NCBI GenBank assembly: GCA_021299715.1
Contig: JAJTEL010000001.1
Coordinates: 271,171 to 335,170, forward strand
Length of the DNA stretch: 64,000 nucleotides
DNA from: Ilumatobacteraceae bacterium
Lineage (GTDB): Bacteria; Actinomycetota; Acidimicrobiia; Acidimicrobiales; Ilumatobacteraceae
Direction of reading: 5' to 3'
The notes below the pieces were generated by a model. The model was not told the DNA's origin, did not search any database, and saw only the letters and a program-made list of their open reading frames with translations. Positions 9,869-18,123 of this stretch are shown in pieces. The translations under genes were made by a program, and so were the position numbers. Each line of letters opens with the position of its first letter. The first letter of the stretch is position 1.

Positions 9869-12378
9869 CTGCCAACTGATGGCGACAAATGCTTGTACGC
9901 CGTGTTGCGTTGCGTCAGAACTCGACGCAACGGCGCAACAATTTCGCCGAAGCGACCTTCTGTCATTGCTTGGCCATGATTGGCGCCTGCAGCACGAGAG
10001 ATGTTTTCGTCCATAAGGGTTCCACCTAGGTCGTTACAACCTGATTGCAACAACTGCGCCGCACCGTGAGTGCCAATCTTTACCCAGCTTGCCTGCACGT
10101 TGTCGATAAGGCCGTCATAAAAGATGCGTCCAATCGCGTGCATCAGAATTGTCTCGCGGAATGTTGGACCGCGGCGAGATTTCTTTTGCAAATAAATGGG
10201 TGACGCCATGTGCACGAATGGCAATGGAATGAACTCGGTGAACCCACCTGTTTCTTTTTGCAGCTCGCGAGTGACCACCATGTGATTGGCCCATGAATCG
10301 GGATGTTCAACACTGCCGTACATGATGGTGATGTTTGAATGAAGGCCAACGGAGTGTGCTTGCCTATGGCACTCCAGCCATTCTTCAGTATTCACTTTGT
10401 CGGAACAGATAATGGCGCGAATCTTGTCGTCCAAGATTTCTGCGGCTGTTCCGGGAAGAGATGCAAGGCCTGCGTCTTTCAAACGCACCAGGTAATCACG
10501 CAACGATTCGCCGTTGCGATGTGCGCCTTCAGTGACCTCAAGAGCAGTAAAACCGTGAACATGCATGTCGGGAACAGCAGACTTCACGGCACGTGTGACA
10601 TCGATGTAGTAGTCGCCGTCGAAGTCGGGGTGAATACCACCTTGGAGTGTTACTTCTGTTGCACCCATGTCCCATGCTTCGCGGGCACGATCTGCAATGT
10701 CATCCAATGTGAGTAGGTACGGAGTGCCTCGAAGGTTTAGCGAAAGGGGACCCTTGGAGAACCCACAGAACTTGCACTTGTACGTGCACACATTGGTGTA
10801 GTTGATGTTTCTGTTGTGCACCCAAGTGACGGTGTTGCCCACTGCGTTGAAACGCAGTTCGTCTGCGTAGTCGGCAATGAGTCCCACCTCTGGTCCACGC
10901 GCACGAAAGAGATCAATGATCTCTTGTTCACCGAGTTCTTGGCCGTTTCGGTGACCGTCAATAATTTCTGCAACGCGACCACGCGCAAAGGGTCGTGGAT
11001 GTGGCACCAATGTCATGGGCTTCACGTTTGACCCTGAATACCACTGCGTTGATTTGTGGCCGACAAGAACAACTTCGGCACCGTCGTGCACAACATCTGC
11101 TGCTGTGACTTTCTCTGGCCAGATTGCACCTGGATCGTCGCGGCCAAGACCTTCAGCATCGGTGCGGTCCAAGACGGGGAAATGCAACGAAGAGTCGAGC
11201 CACTTGTCTGGTGCAGTTGCGAACTCTGGATAAATGGTGAGGCGTGGCGCTAATGCAAAGCCACGATCTTCGGTGACATCACGCAATCTGTCTAGTGCGG
11301 GCCATGGGCGTTCGGGGTTGACGTGATCTGCGGTGACAGGGGAGACGCCACCCCAATCGTCAATTCCCGCATCAAGCAACACACCGAAGTCGTCAGACAA
11401 ATTGGGTGGAGCTTGTAAGTGGATGCTGGGCGGAAGGATCAGTCGTGCAACAGCAATTGACCACAAGTACTCATCTTCTGGGCATGGCTTGGCTTTGTGC
11501 ATTGCTGTGCCGGCTTTTGGCAGGAAGTTCTGCACGATGACTTCTTGAACGTGTCCGTACGTTTGGTGAGCAGCAGCGAGGAGTGCGAGGGCGTCAATGC
11601 GATCTCGACGATCTTCGCCAATACCCACCAAGATTCCCGATGTAAACGGAATGGCTAGTTCGCCCGCAAGACACAAGGTGTCAATGCGTCGTTGCGGTTC
11701 TTTGTCTGGTGCACCGCGGTGACACTCAAGGTCATCTCGCAACGACTCCAACATCATTCCTTGAGACGGTGACACTGCGCGCAACAGTGCAAGTTCCTCT
11801 TCGTACAACGCACCTGCATTGGCATGCGGCAACAAACCAGTTTCGTTCAACACCAGTTGCGCCATGTCGTGCAGGTAATGAATGGTGGAGTCGTACCCGT
11901 TGTCGCGAAGCCACTGCGCAGCAACGTCGTAACGAAGTTCGGGCCGCTCACCCAATGTGAAGAGGGCTTCGTGGCATCCTTGGCGCGCACCTTGTCGCGC
12001 GATGGTCAAAATGTCATCGGCGGTGAGATAGGGCTTTTCTAGTCGTGCCGGCGGTTGAGCAAATGTGCAGTAGCCACACTTGTCGCGACACAACATGGTG
12101 AGCGGAATGAACACCTTCGGCGAAAACGTGATGCGTGTGCCGTGGGCAGCATCGCGAACGTCGCGCGCACGAGACATGAGATCGTCGAGCGACGCACTCA
12201 TGAGGTCGTCAATGAATGACTGTTGAATGGGATGCGAGGACATGAGGTCATCGCGGGAGAACTGACGCAACAAGGCAGCACCTTTCAGGTGGACACAGCG
12301 GATGGGTTTTGTCAGTGCTGGTCGACTGCCTGAAAGCGAGTTAGAAAGTGCCTCCACGCGGTCGTGATGACCGAGCAA
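9865..12378 (-). CDS. fbiC: F0 synthase (7,8-didemethyl-8-hydroxy-5-deazariboflavin synthase), CofG-CofH fusion
   Basis: This 837-residue double radical-SAM enzyme makes F0, the chromophore of coenzyme F420, from L-tyrosine and 5-amino-6-ribitylaminouracil. The N-terminal CofG half has Cys97/101/104 in CRDKCGYC. The C-terminal CofH half has CTYKCKFC near residue 531. Blocks such as GVSPVTADHVNPERPWPAL and GGTLMDENISR match known FbiC. The length matches mycobacterial FbiC (about 850). The start is TTG 12378, with GTG 12357 as an alternative; upstream of the first radical-SAM domain the family is poorly conserved. That segment holds three DDLMS copies (residues 43-69). It is last in the operon ribE-aroQ/VOC-fbiC. 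Confidence 0.95.
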   Translation of the reverse strand: MLGHHDRVEALSNSLSGSRPALTKPIRCVHLKGAALLRQFSRDDLMSSHPIQQSFIDDLMSASLDDLMSRARDVRDAAHGTRITFSPKVFIPLTMLCRDKCGYCTFAQPPARLEKPYLTADDILTIARQGARQGCHEALFTLGERPELRYDVAAQWLRDNGYDSTIHYLHDMAQLVLNETGLLPHANAGALYEEELALLRAVSPSQGMMLESLRDDLECHRGAPDKEPQRRIDTLCLAGELAIPFTSGILVGIGEDRRDRIDALALLAAAHQTYGHVQEVIVQNFLPKAGTAMHKAKPCPEDEYLWSIAVARLILPPSIHLQAPPNLSDDFGVLLDAGIDDWGGVSPVTADHVNPERPWPALDRLRDVTEDRGFALAPRLTIYPEFATAPDKWLDSSLHFPVLDRTDAEGLGRDDPGAIWPEKVTAADVVHDGAEVVLVGHKSTQWYSGSNVKPMTLVPHPRPFARGRVAEIIDGHRNGQELGEQEIIDLFRARGPEVGLIADYADELRFNAVGNTVTWVHNRNINYTNVCTYKCKFCGFSKGPLSLNLRGTPYLLTLDDIADRAREAWDMGATEVTLQGGIHPDFDGDYYIDVTRAVKSAVPDMHVHGFTALEVTEGAHRNGESLRDYLVRLKDAGLASLPGTAAEILDDKIRAIICSDKVNTEEWLECHRQAHSVGLHSNITIMYGSVEHPDSWANHMVVTRELQKETGGFTEFIPLPFVHMASPIYLQKKSRRGPTFRETILMHAIGRIFYDGLIDNVQASWVKIGTHGAAQLLQSGCNDLGGTLMDENISRAAGANHGQAMTEGRFGEIVAPLRRVLTQRNTAYKHLSPSVGS

Positions 12379-12394
12379 CTACAGCGTAGACGGA

Positions 12395-13174
12395 TTATTG
12401 GTCTGTGTCAGCGTTGGAGATGGCTTCAAACATGGCAGACACGTTGTGGCTGGTCATGGGGACTCTGTGCCCTGTGCGGCTGATGAAGCTCAATTGCACT
12501 CCCGTGGCGGGGTCGAGGGCGGCAAAGACTTGTTCGTGTCCTTCGCTGTCCACCACGATGTCGGTCAGGCGGGGAATGCCGGCCGAATCGAGGGCGTCGC
12601 GAGTGACGCCAGCATTGAACACTTCGATGGCGATGTGCTGGACTCCCGACCCGTGCTCGGAGAGCCGACGATGGACCGCGGGGTTGTGGTTGGGTCCCAC
12701 CAGAACAACGTTCACGCCACCAGCAACAGCATTCACCACCGCGGGATCGTCGGTGCTGTTGGTGCGGAAACCAATTTCGTCGAAGAATTTCCGAGCAGCA
12801 TCAAGATCGGCCACCGCAACAACAACGTGGTCGATACGAACAGCAACGGTGTCTAGTTGGCTACGTGAATGCGCACCCGCATCTTTTTCAGGAGTTGGTT
12901 CTTCGCGACTCTCGGCCGCTTCTATGCGGTGAGTCTCGGACAACAATGTGCGAAACAACTGCTCGGCAAAGTCGGCGTCAACTCCGGCATCGATGGCCCA
13001 CTGACGACGAGACATCAATACGTCGCGCACACGATCTGGTTGAATAATTGCATCTCCAGAGTTGCCCTTTGTTTCTGCAACTTCACGAACAATGTTGATG
13101 CGTTGGGCAAGAAGTTGCACCAACGTTGCATCTAATTCGTCGATACGCGCACGAAGTTGAGAAAGGTCGGCCAT
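12395..13174 (-). CDS. Chorismate mutase (AroQ)-VOC domain fusion
   Basis: This is a 259-residue two-domain protein. Residues 1-90 form an AroQ-type helical chorismate mutase (LRARIDELDATLVQLLAQR, Lys in ETKG, then QPDRV and AEQLFRTLL). The site usually filled by Glu in PxRE is Val (DRV), as in PchB-type enzymes. Residues 112-245 form a glyoxalase/VOC domain (RIDHVVVAVADLDAARKFF, GSGVQHIAIEV) like methylmalonyl-CoA epimerase or the N-terminal half of 4-hydroxyphenylpyruvate dioxygenase. The joint reaction is unknown. The gene is two bases from ribE and 16 from fbiC, so it is certainly in that operon. Supplying aromatic precursor for F0 synthesis is an inference. Confidence 0.8.
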   Translation of the reverse strand: MADLSQLRARIDELDATLVQLLAQRINIVREVAETKGNSGDAIIQPDRVRDVLMSRRQWAIDAGVDADFAEQLFRTLLSETHRIEAAESREEPTPEKDAGAHSRSQLDTVAVRIDHVVVAVADLDAARKFFDEIGFRTNSTDDPAVVNAVAGGVNVVLVGPNHNPAVHRRLSEHGSGVQHIAIEVFNAGVTRDALDSAGIPRLTDIVVDSEGHEQVFAALDPATGVQLSFISRTGHRVPMTSHNVSAMFEAISNADTDQ

Positions 13175-13176
13175 GG

Positions 13177-13743
13177 TTATTTGTCTGCGTTCACGAGTCG
13201 TTCAACGTGTTTTGCCAGCACATCAATCTCAATGTTGACAGCGTCGCCCACCGCACGGTGACCAAGAGTGGTCACGTCGGCGGTGTGTGGAATGACGGCG
13301 ACTTCAAAAGTGTCGTCAGTGAGATTGAACACAGTGAGGCTGATGCCGTCGACAGTGCAGCTTCCTTTTTCCACTACATATTTCATTAACTCGCGTGGAA
13401 TGCGCACCACAAGTTGCGGAACAGGGGAGACAATTTCGCCCACTGCATCAACGTGACCAAGCACAATGTGGCCACCGAAACGACCGTTTGCCTGCATGGG
13501 TCGCTCGAGGTTGACGGGATCGCCAGGTTGCAAGTGGCCGAGGTTGGTACGCGAGTAGGTTTCGTCGGACACGTCGGCCACCCACCAGTTGGGGCCCTTG
13601 TCCACCAGTGTCAGGCAGCAACCGTTCACAGCAATAGAGGCTCCGATTCCTGAGTCTTCAAGGACAAGAGCAGCCGAAATGGTCAATTTGGCTCCCTCTC
13701 GGGCGGCAATGGTGCCTTTTTCTTCGACAATTCCGGTGAACAC
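13177..13743 (-). CDS. ribE: Riboflavin synthase alpha chain
   Basis: The enzyme dismutates two 6,7-dimethyl-8-ribityllumazine molecules to riboflavin. The product has two lumazine-synthase-like beta-barrel repeats: one starts [10 protein letters not shown], and the other carries [13 protein letters not shown] followed by [13 protein letters not shown] place the start at GTG 13743, giving 188 residues close to the family norm, because VFTGIVE is the invariant N-terminus. The frame is open upstream to 13911, but those residues are not family-like. A TAGTCT box seven bases upstream supports this start. The FMN riboswitch pattern was looked for in 13744-13891 and not found. Confidence 0.93.
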   Translation of the reverse strand: MFTGIVEEKGTIAAREGAKLTISAALVLEDSGIGASIAVNGCCLTLVDKGPNWWVADVSDETYSRTNLGHLQPGDPVNLERPMQANGRFGGHIVLGHVDAVGEIVSPVPQLVVRIPRELMKYVVEKGSCTVDGISLTVFNLTDDTFEVAVIPHTADVTTLGHRAVGDAVNIEIDVLAKHVERLVNADK

Positions 13744-13750
13744 ACTGTGG

Positions 13751-13756
13751 AGACTA
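13751..13756 (-). promoter_or_regulatory. -10 box TAGTCT of ribE operon
   Basis: On the minus strand, TAGTCT plus seven bases precedes GTG 13743. It supports a leaderless ribE-aroQ/VOC-fbiC message and the short start choice. Confidence 0.4.
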
Positions 13757-13891
13757 ATAGCCAGATGGGGTTGTAGGCACTGGGGAATGGCTCCTAGCCT
13801 TGAAGAGTCTCCGTGGGCTCCGGCGCGCGGACGATGTTTTTCCCAAAGGTTGGGACAAACGCCCTCTCTCACAAAAGGAACAGAGGCCATC

Positions 13892-14146
13892 ATGTCGAAG
13901 AACGACACCATTGCTACGTACCGTCAGCACGGCACCGACACAGGTTCCCCCGATGTGCAAATTGCGCTCCTTACCGATCGCATTAACCACCTCACCGCGC
14001 ACCTGCAGACACACCCTAAAGATCACCACAGCCGCCGTGGCTTGTTGATGTTGGTGGGTCGCCGTCGTCGCATGCTCGACTACGTTCGCGATCGCGACAT
14101 TGCTCGCTACCGCGATCTCGTCGCAAAGCTCGGCCTTCGCCGCTAA
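13892..14146 (+). CDS. rpsO: 30S ribosomal protein S15
   Basis: S15 binds the central domain of 16S rRNA early in 30S assembly. The 84-residue product matches the family throughout: [44 protein letters not shown] and [13 protein letters not shown]. It is a few residues shorter than the usual 89. The start is ATG 13892, with AGAGG 13882-13886 upstream. It sits in front of pnp, the arrangement found in most bacteria. Confidence 0.96.
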   Translation: MSKNDTIATYRQHGTDTGSPDVQIALLTDRINHLTAHLQTHPKDHHSRRGLLMLVGRRRRMLDYVRDRDIARYRDLVAKLGLRR

Positions 14147-14150
14147 ATCA

Positions 14151-14263
14151 CTTTCCCGCCAACAGTTTCAATTTGTTGTCGGTTGTCAGTCGAGAGTTCC
14201 GCGCCACCCATAGGTGTTGGCGGCGGGGTTGACGACTGGGAACCGGCGTTTGTTGGCGGAAAG
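14151..14263 (+). promoter_or_regulatory. Structured rpsO-pnp leader with two alternative long-range stems
   Basis: CCGCCAACA (14156-14164) is exactly complementary to TGTTGGCGG at 14215-14223 and again at 14251-14259. The outer pairing extends through CTTT (14151-14154) with AAAG (14260-14263) across one bulged C, giving about 13 pairs. Further complementary pieces inside (CAGTCG with CGACTG, GTTCC with GGAAC) add structure. PNPase genes elsewhere are autoregulated through a cleaved hairpin in this position. A similar role here is inference. The pnp ribosome site (AAAAGGGAG, from 14275) lies just after the structure. Confidence 0.5.
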
Positions 14264-14288
14264 CACAACAACATAAAAGGGAGTTCCC

Positions 14289-16754
14289 ATGGCTGACGCA
14301 ATTCGCGTATCTGCACCTGTATCGGGTTCAGAAAAGACCATTTCGTTCGAAACCGGAAAGCTTGCGACGCAGTCGCAAGGTGCGGTCATAGCAACAATCG
14401 GTGGTACCACCGTTCTTGCCACTGCAAACGCTGCTCGTGGCGTTCGCGATGGCATTGACTTTTTCCCGCTGACAGTCGACGTTGAAGAACGCGCCTACGC
14501 AGCAGGAAAAATTCCAGGCGCATTCTTCCGTCGTGAAGGTCGCCCCTCCGAGCAGGCAATTCTTACCTGCCGCCTTATCGACCGTCCTTTGCGTCCTGCA
14601 TTCCCCGACGGCTACCGCAACGAGACACAAGTAGTCATCACCGTTGTTGGCGTCGACATGGAAAACCCACACGACGTCATTGCAATTAACGCATCGTCTG
14701 CAGCGCTCATGATCAGTGGAATTCCATTCGAAGGCCCCATTGGTGCTGTTCGTATGGCGTTCTCACAAGACGGTGAATGGATTCCTCACCCCACCTATGC
14801 AGAAGGCAACAACGGCACATTCGAAATTGTGGTTGCTGGTCGCGAACTCGACAACGGAGACGTCGCCATCATGATGGTGGAAGCAGGCGGCACCGAGAAG
14901 GCGTTTGAGTTCTACGCAGAAGGCGCACCAAAGGTGTCCGAACAAGTCATTGCCGATGGTCTTGAAGCATCGAAGCAGTGGATTAAAGAGTCCATTGGTT
15001 TGCAGCGCCAACTTGTTGCCAGCGTTATTGCAACAAGCGGACCAATTGCAGCACTGGAATACACACCAGTGCTCGACTACACCGACGAAATCTTTGCTGC
15101 AGTAGAAAAAGTGGCAACGTCAAAGTTGGCAACAGCTGTCACCATCGCACTGAAAGCCGACCGCAACGCTGCAACAGACGCAGCCGCTGCAGAAACTGTT
15201 GCTGAACTGTGTGGCGAAGGCGGAGCGTTCGCAGGCCAAGAAAAGGCAGTGAAAGAAGCAGTTCGCAGCCTCACCAAGAAGCTTGTTCGTAAGCGCGTTG
15301 TAGAAGACGGCATTCGTATCGACGGCCGCGGTCCACGCGATCTTCGGCCATTGTCAAGCGAAGTCGGAATCTTGCCTGCAGCGCACGGAACCGGATTGTT
15401 CCAGCGCGGCGAAACACAAGTTCTCAACGTGTGCACCTTGGCAATGCCTCGCATGAACCAAATGCTCGACACTTTGGGTCCAGACAACGAGAAGCGCTAC
15501 ATCCACCACTACAACATGGCTCCATGGGCAAATGGTGAGACAGGTCGCGTGGGTTCACCAAAGCGTCGCGAAATTGGCCACGGTGCTCTTGCCGAGCGTG
15601 CACTTCTTCCCGTTATTCCAAGCCAAGAAGAATTCGCATACGCCATTCGTTTGGTGTCTGAAGTTCTCTCTTCAAACGGTTCCACCTCAATGGCATCGGT
15701 GTGTTCATCAAGCTTGTCGCTTATGGATGCTGGTGTGCCCATTAAGGCTCCCGTCTCCGGCATTGCAATGGGTCTCATTTATGCAGAGGGTAAGTACCTC
15801 GCACTCACCGACATTCTCGGTGCAGAAGACGCATTCGGCGATATGGACTTCAAGGTTGCTGGTACAGAAGACGCAGTCACTGCATTGCAGCTCGACACCA
15901 AGATTGACGGTATTCCTGCCGACGTTCTTGCGTCAGCACTTCAGCAAGCACGCGATGCACGTATGGCAATTCTTCAGTCAATGAACACAGCATTGTCTGC
16001 ACCTCGTTCCGAAGTCGGCGCAACTGCTCCGAAGATTGTTTCGTTCAACATCCCAATGGACAAGATTGGCGAAGTCATCGGACCAAAGGGCAAGGTCATC
16101 AACACCATTCAGCAAGAGACTGGTGCCGACATTGCAGTAGACGACGACGGCGCAGTCGGAATTGTCACCATTGGTTCACCAGACAGCTTCCGCGTAGAAG
16201 AGGCACGCGATCGCATCCTTGCAATCGTCGATCCTCCAACTGCAGAGTTGAACGCCATCTACAACGGTCGCGTTGTCAGCACCACCAAGTTCGGCGCATT
16301 CGTCAACATCCTTCCTGGACGTGACGGACTTGTTCACATCTCAAAGCTCGGTAATGGCCAGCGCGTGAACAATGTGGAAGATGTCTTGAACCTTGGCGAT
16401 GTCATCCGCGTGCGCGTTGACGACGTTGACGACAAGGGCAAGGTCAGCCTCACTCCCGTTGACGAAGACGGCAACGACATCCCAGGCGGTGGCGGTGGTG
16501 GCGGTGAACGCCGCGAGCGTCGTGACGACCGTGGTGGACGTGACCGTGACGACCGTGGTGGACGTGACCGTGGAGGTCGTGGTGGACGTGATCGTGACGA
16601 CCGTGGTCCACGTGAACCACGCGAGCCACGCGGCGATGCACCAAAGGAAGTCTCGTTTGAAGACGAATTCGAAAACGAACTTCGTTCCGAACTTGGAGAC
16701 CTTGGCCCCGACACCCGTGGAGATCGCGGCGACCGTAATCGTCGCCGTCGATAA
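14289..16754 (+). CDS. pnp: Polyribonucleotide nucleotidyltransferase (PNPase)
   Basis: PNPase is a trimeric 3'-5' phosphorolytic exoribonuclease of RNA turnover. The 821-residue protein has two RNase PH cores (the second with GETQVLNVCTLAMP and GSTSMASVCSSSLSLMDAGVP), a KH domain (KIGEVIGPKGKVINTIQQETGADI) and an S1 domain (GRVVSTTKFGAFVNILPGRDGLVHISKL). It is roughly 80-100 residues longer than typical because of a glycine/arginine/aspartate tail (about residue 735 onward) encoded by tandem 24-bp DNA units. The start is ATG 14289, with AAAAGGGAG upstream. The tail may bind RNA or partners in the degradosome; this is inferred from its RGG-like content. Confidence 0.97.
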   Translation: MADAIRVSAPVSGSEKTISFETGKLATQSQGAVIATIGGTTVLATANAARGVRDGIDFFPLTVDVEERAYAAGKIPGAFFRREGRPSEQAILTCRLIDRPLRPAFPDGYRNETQVVITVVGVDMENPHDVIAINASSAALMISGIPFEGPIGAVRMAFSQDGEWIPHPTYAEGNNGTFEIVVAGRELDNGDVAIMMVEAGGTEKAFEFYAEGAPKVSEQVIADGLEASKQWIKESIGLQRQLVASVIATSGPIAALEYTPVLDYTDEIFAAVEKVATSKLATAVTIALKADRNAATDAAAAETVAELCGEGGAFAGQEKAVKEAVRSLTKKLVRKRVVEDGIRIDGRGPRDLRPLSSEVGILPAAHGTGLFQRGETQVLNVCTLAMPRMNQMLDTLGPDNEKRYIHHYNMAPWANGETGRVGSPKRREIGHGALAERALLPVIPSQEEFAYAIRLVSEVLSSNGSTSMASVCSSSLSLMDAGVPIKAPVSGIAMGLIYAEGKYLALTDILGAEDAFGDMDFKVAGTEDAVTALQLDTKIDGIPADVLASALQQARDARMAILQSMNTALSAPRSEVGATAPKIVSFNIPMDKIGEVIGPKGKVINTIQQETGADIAVDDDGAVGIVTIGSPDSFRVEEARDRILAIVDPPTAELNAIYNGRVVSTTKFGAFVNILPGRDGLVHISKLGNGQRVNNVEDVLNLGDVIRVRVDDVDDKGKVSLTPVDEDGNDIPGGGGGGGERRERRDDRGGRDRDDRGGRDRGGRGGRDRDDRGPREPREPRGDAPKEVSFEDEFENELRSELGDLGPDTRGDRGDRNRRRR
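16521..16616 (+). repeat. Four tandem 24-bp units encoding the PNPase RGG/RD-rich tail
   Basis: The first two units (16521-16544 and 16545-16568) are identical. The third and fourth differ at a few bases. Each encodes RDDRGGRD or a close variant (RGGRGGRD, RDDRGPRE), so copy number can change without a frameshift. Confidence 0.8.
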
Positions 16755-16781
16755 CACGCTCTAACGACTACGGTGACTCCC

Positions 16782-17543
16782 ATGATTCGTGTGGGAGTTG
16801 TCGGAGCCGCTGGGCGTATGGGATCCACTGTCTGTAACGCAGTTACAGACGCTGAAGGACTACAACTTGCTGCCGCTGTCGACGTTGTCGGCGGCGGCGG
16901 TGTTCTTCATGGCCTCACAATTGCATCAGACCTGAAGGCCTTGGCAGATGCCAAGTGCGACGTGGTGGTCGACTTCACCGTTGCAGACGCTGCACGAAAG
17001 ACGCTTCCGTGGTTGGCATTGCATGGCATGCACGCCGTTGTTGGAACAACCGGATTCTCCGACGACGACATTGCGTCGTTTGGCAAAGCATTCACCGGCA
17101 GTAATTGCTTAATTGCTGCCAACTTTGCCATTGGCGCAGTTCTCATGATGAAGTTTGCAGAACAGGCCGCACCGTATTTTGAAACTGCTGAAATCATCGA
17201 GTTTCATCACAATGCAAAAGCCGATGCACCAAGTGGAACCGCAATGGCCACAGCACAACGCATGGCAGCAGCAAGTTCTGAATGGGCTGCAGACCCCACA
17301 AAACATGAAGTGGTTCCCGGCGCGCGTGGAGGAATGGGGCCTGGTGGCATTCGCGTGCATGGTGTGCGCATGGTGGGAATGACTGCATCACAAGAAGTCA
17401 TTTTGGGAACCGCTGGTCAAACGTTGGTTATTCGCCACGACAGCAACGACCGCGTCAGCTTTATGCCCGGCGTGGTTCTTGCATGTCGCAAGGTGGCAGA
17501 CCTTGGCAATCGCCTCACCATGGGAATCGATTCTCTTCTATAA
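16782..17543 (+). CDS. dapB: 4-hydroxy-tetrahydrodipicolinate reductase
   Basis: DapB reduces the DapA product on the lysine/diaminopimelate pathway. This is the usual length (about 253 residues). It has the N-terminal dinucleotide fold (IRVGVVGAAGRMGS), the catalytic block EIIEFHHNAKADAPSGTA and GGIRVHGVRMVG. I chose ATG 16782, with GGTGA five bases before it, over the in-frame GTG 16773. It follows pnp by 27 bases and is probably in the same unit. dapA lies about 9 kb downstream. Confidence 0.95.
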   Translation: MIRVGVVGAAGRMGSTVCNAVTDAEGLQLAAAVDVVGGGGVLHGLTIASDLKALADAKCDVVVDFTVADAARKTLPWLALHGMHAVVGTTGFSDDDIASFGKAFTGSNCLIAANFAIGAVLMMKFAEQAAPYFETAEIIEFHHNAKADAPSGTAMATAQRMAAASSEWAADPTKHEVVPGARGGMGPGGIRVHGVRMVGMTASQEVILGTAGQTLVIRHDSNDRVSFMPGVVLACRKVADLGNRLTMGIDSLL

Positions 17544-17546
17544 ACA

Positions 17547-17582
17547 AAAGAGCCTGTCCTGCCGAAGCAGAACAGGCTCTTT
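17547..17582. terminator. Bidirectional intrinsic terminator between dapB and tpx
   Basis: AAAGAGCCTGT and ACAGGCTCTTT form a stem, extended by CTGC/GCAG around a CGAA loop with one mismatch. A-rich and T-rich flanks serve both convergent genes. Confidence 0.8.
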
Positions 17583-17598
17583 CTAAAAATGGTGAGTG

Positions 17599-18096
17599 TT
17601 ACTTCAACGCGTTGATGGCTGCGTCGTAGTTGGGCTCGTTGGCAATGTCGGAGACAAGTTCTGTGTGAAGAACATTGCCTTTTTCGTCTGCCACAACAAC
17701 AGCGCGTGCAAGAAGGCCATTGAATGCACCTTCGTTCAGCAAGACGCCGAATGCGTTGCCGAAGCCACCGCGGAATCCGGAAGCATTCTGCACGTTGCCA
17801 AGACCTTCTGAGCCGCAGAAGCGACCTTGTGCGAATGGAAGGTCGTTCGATACGCAATACACAACTGTGTTGTCGAGAGACGACGCAATTTCATTGAAAC
17901 GGCGAACGCTTTGTGCACACGTTGGTGTGTCGACGCTGGGGAAGATGTTGAACACCACGCGCTTGCCAGCGAGGTCTGCATTGCTGAAGTCCTGCAGGTT
18001 TGCTGCGGTGAGGGTGAATGAGGGAAGCGATGCGCCCGGTGCGGGAAGATCGCCAACGGTGTTGACGGGTGTGCCGCCGAATGATGTTTGTGCCAT
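17599..18096 (-). CDS. tpx: Thiol peroxidase (Tpx-type peroxiredoxin)
   Basis: Tpx reduces hydrogen and alkyl peroxides using an atypical two-cysteine mechanism. In 165 residues (the family length) it has FPSVDTPTCAQSVRRFNE, with the peroxidatic Cys near residue 60, and DLPFAQGRFCGSEG, with the resolving Cys near residue 94. No signal peptide is present, so it is cytoplasmic. The start is ATG 18096, with a TAGGCT box seven bases upstream. It ends at a shared terminator with dapB. Confidence 0.95.
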   Translation of the reverse strand: MAQTSFGGTPVNTVGDLPAPGASLPSFTLTAANLQDFSNADLAGKRVVFNIFPSVDTPTCAQSVRRFNEIASSLDNTVVYCVSNDLPFAQGRFCGSEGLGNVQNASGFRGGFGNAFGVLLNEGAFNGLLARAVVVADEKGNVLHTELVSDIANEPNYDAAINALK

Positions 18097-18103
18097 GGGG
18101 CAG

Positions 18104-18109
18104 AGCCTA
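18104..18109 (-). promoter_or_regulatory. -10 box TAGGCT of leaderless tpx
   Basis: TAGGCT plus seven bases precedes ATG 18096 on the minus strand. The hexamer is identical to that of the GT2 gene. Confidence 0.45.
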
Positions 18110-18123
18110 CGCCCGCAAGTGGC

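Noticed and set aside
13744-13891. FMN riboswitch upstream of ribE or rpsO
   Set aside because: The conserved RFN blocks were not found on either strand.
16334-16828. Long minus-strand ORFs rich in Arg/Ser/Pro or Thr opposite the pnp tail
   Set aside because: They are shadows of the 24-bp repeat region; pnp accounts for the DNA.
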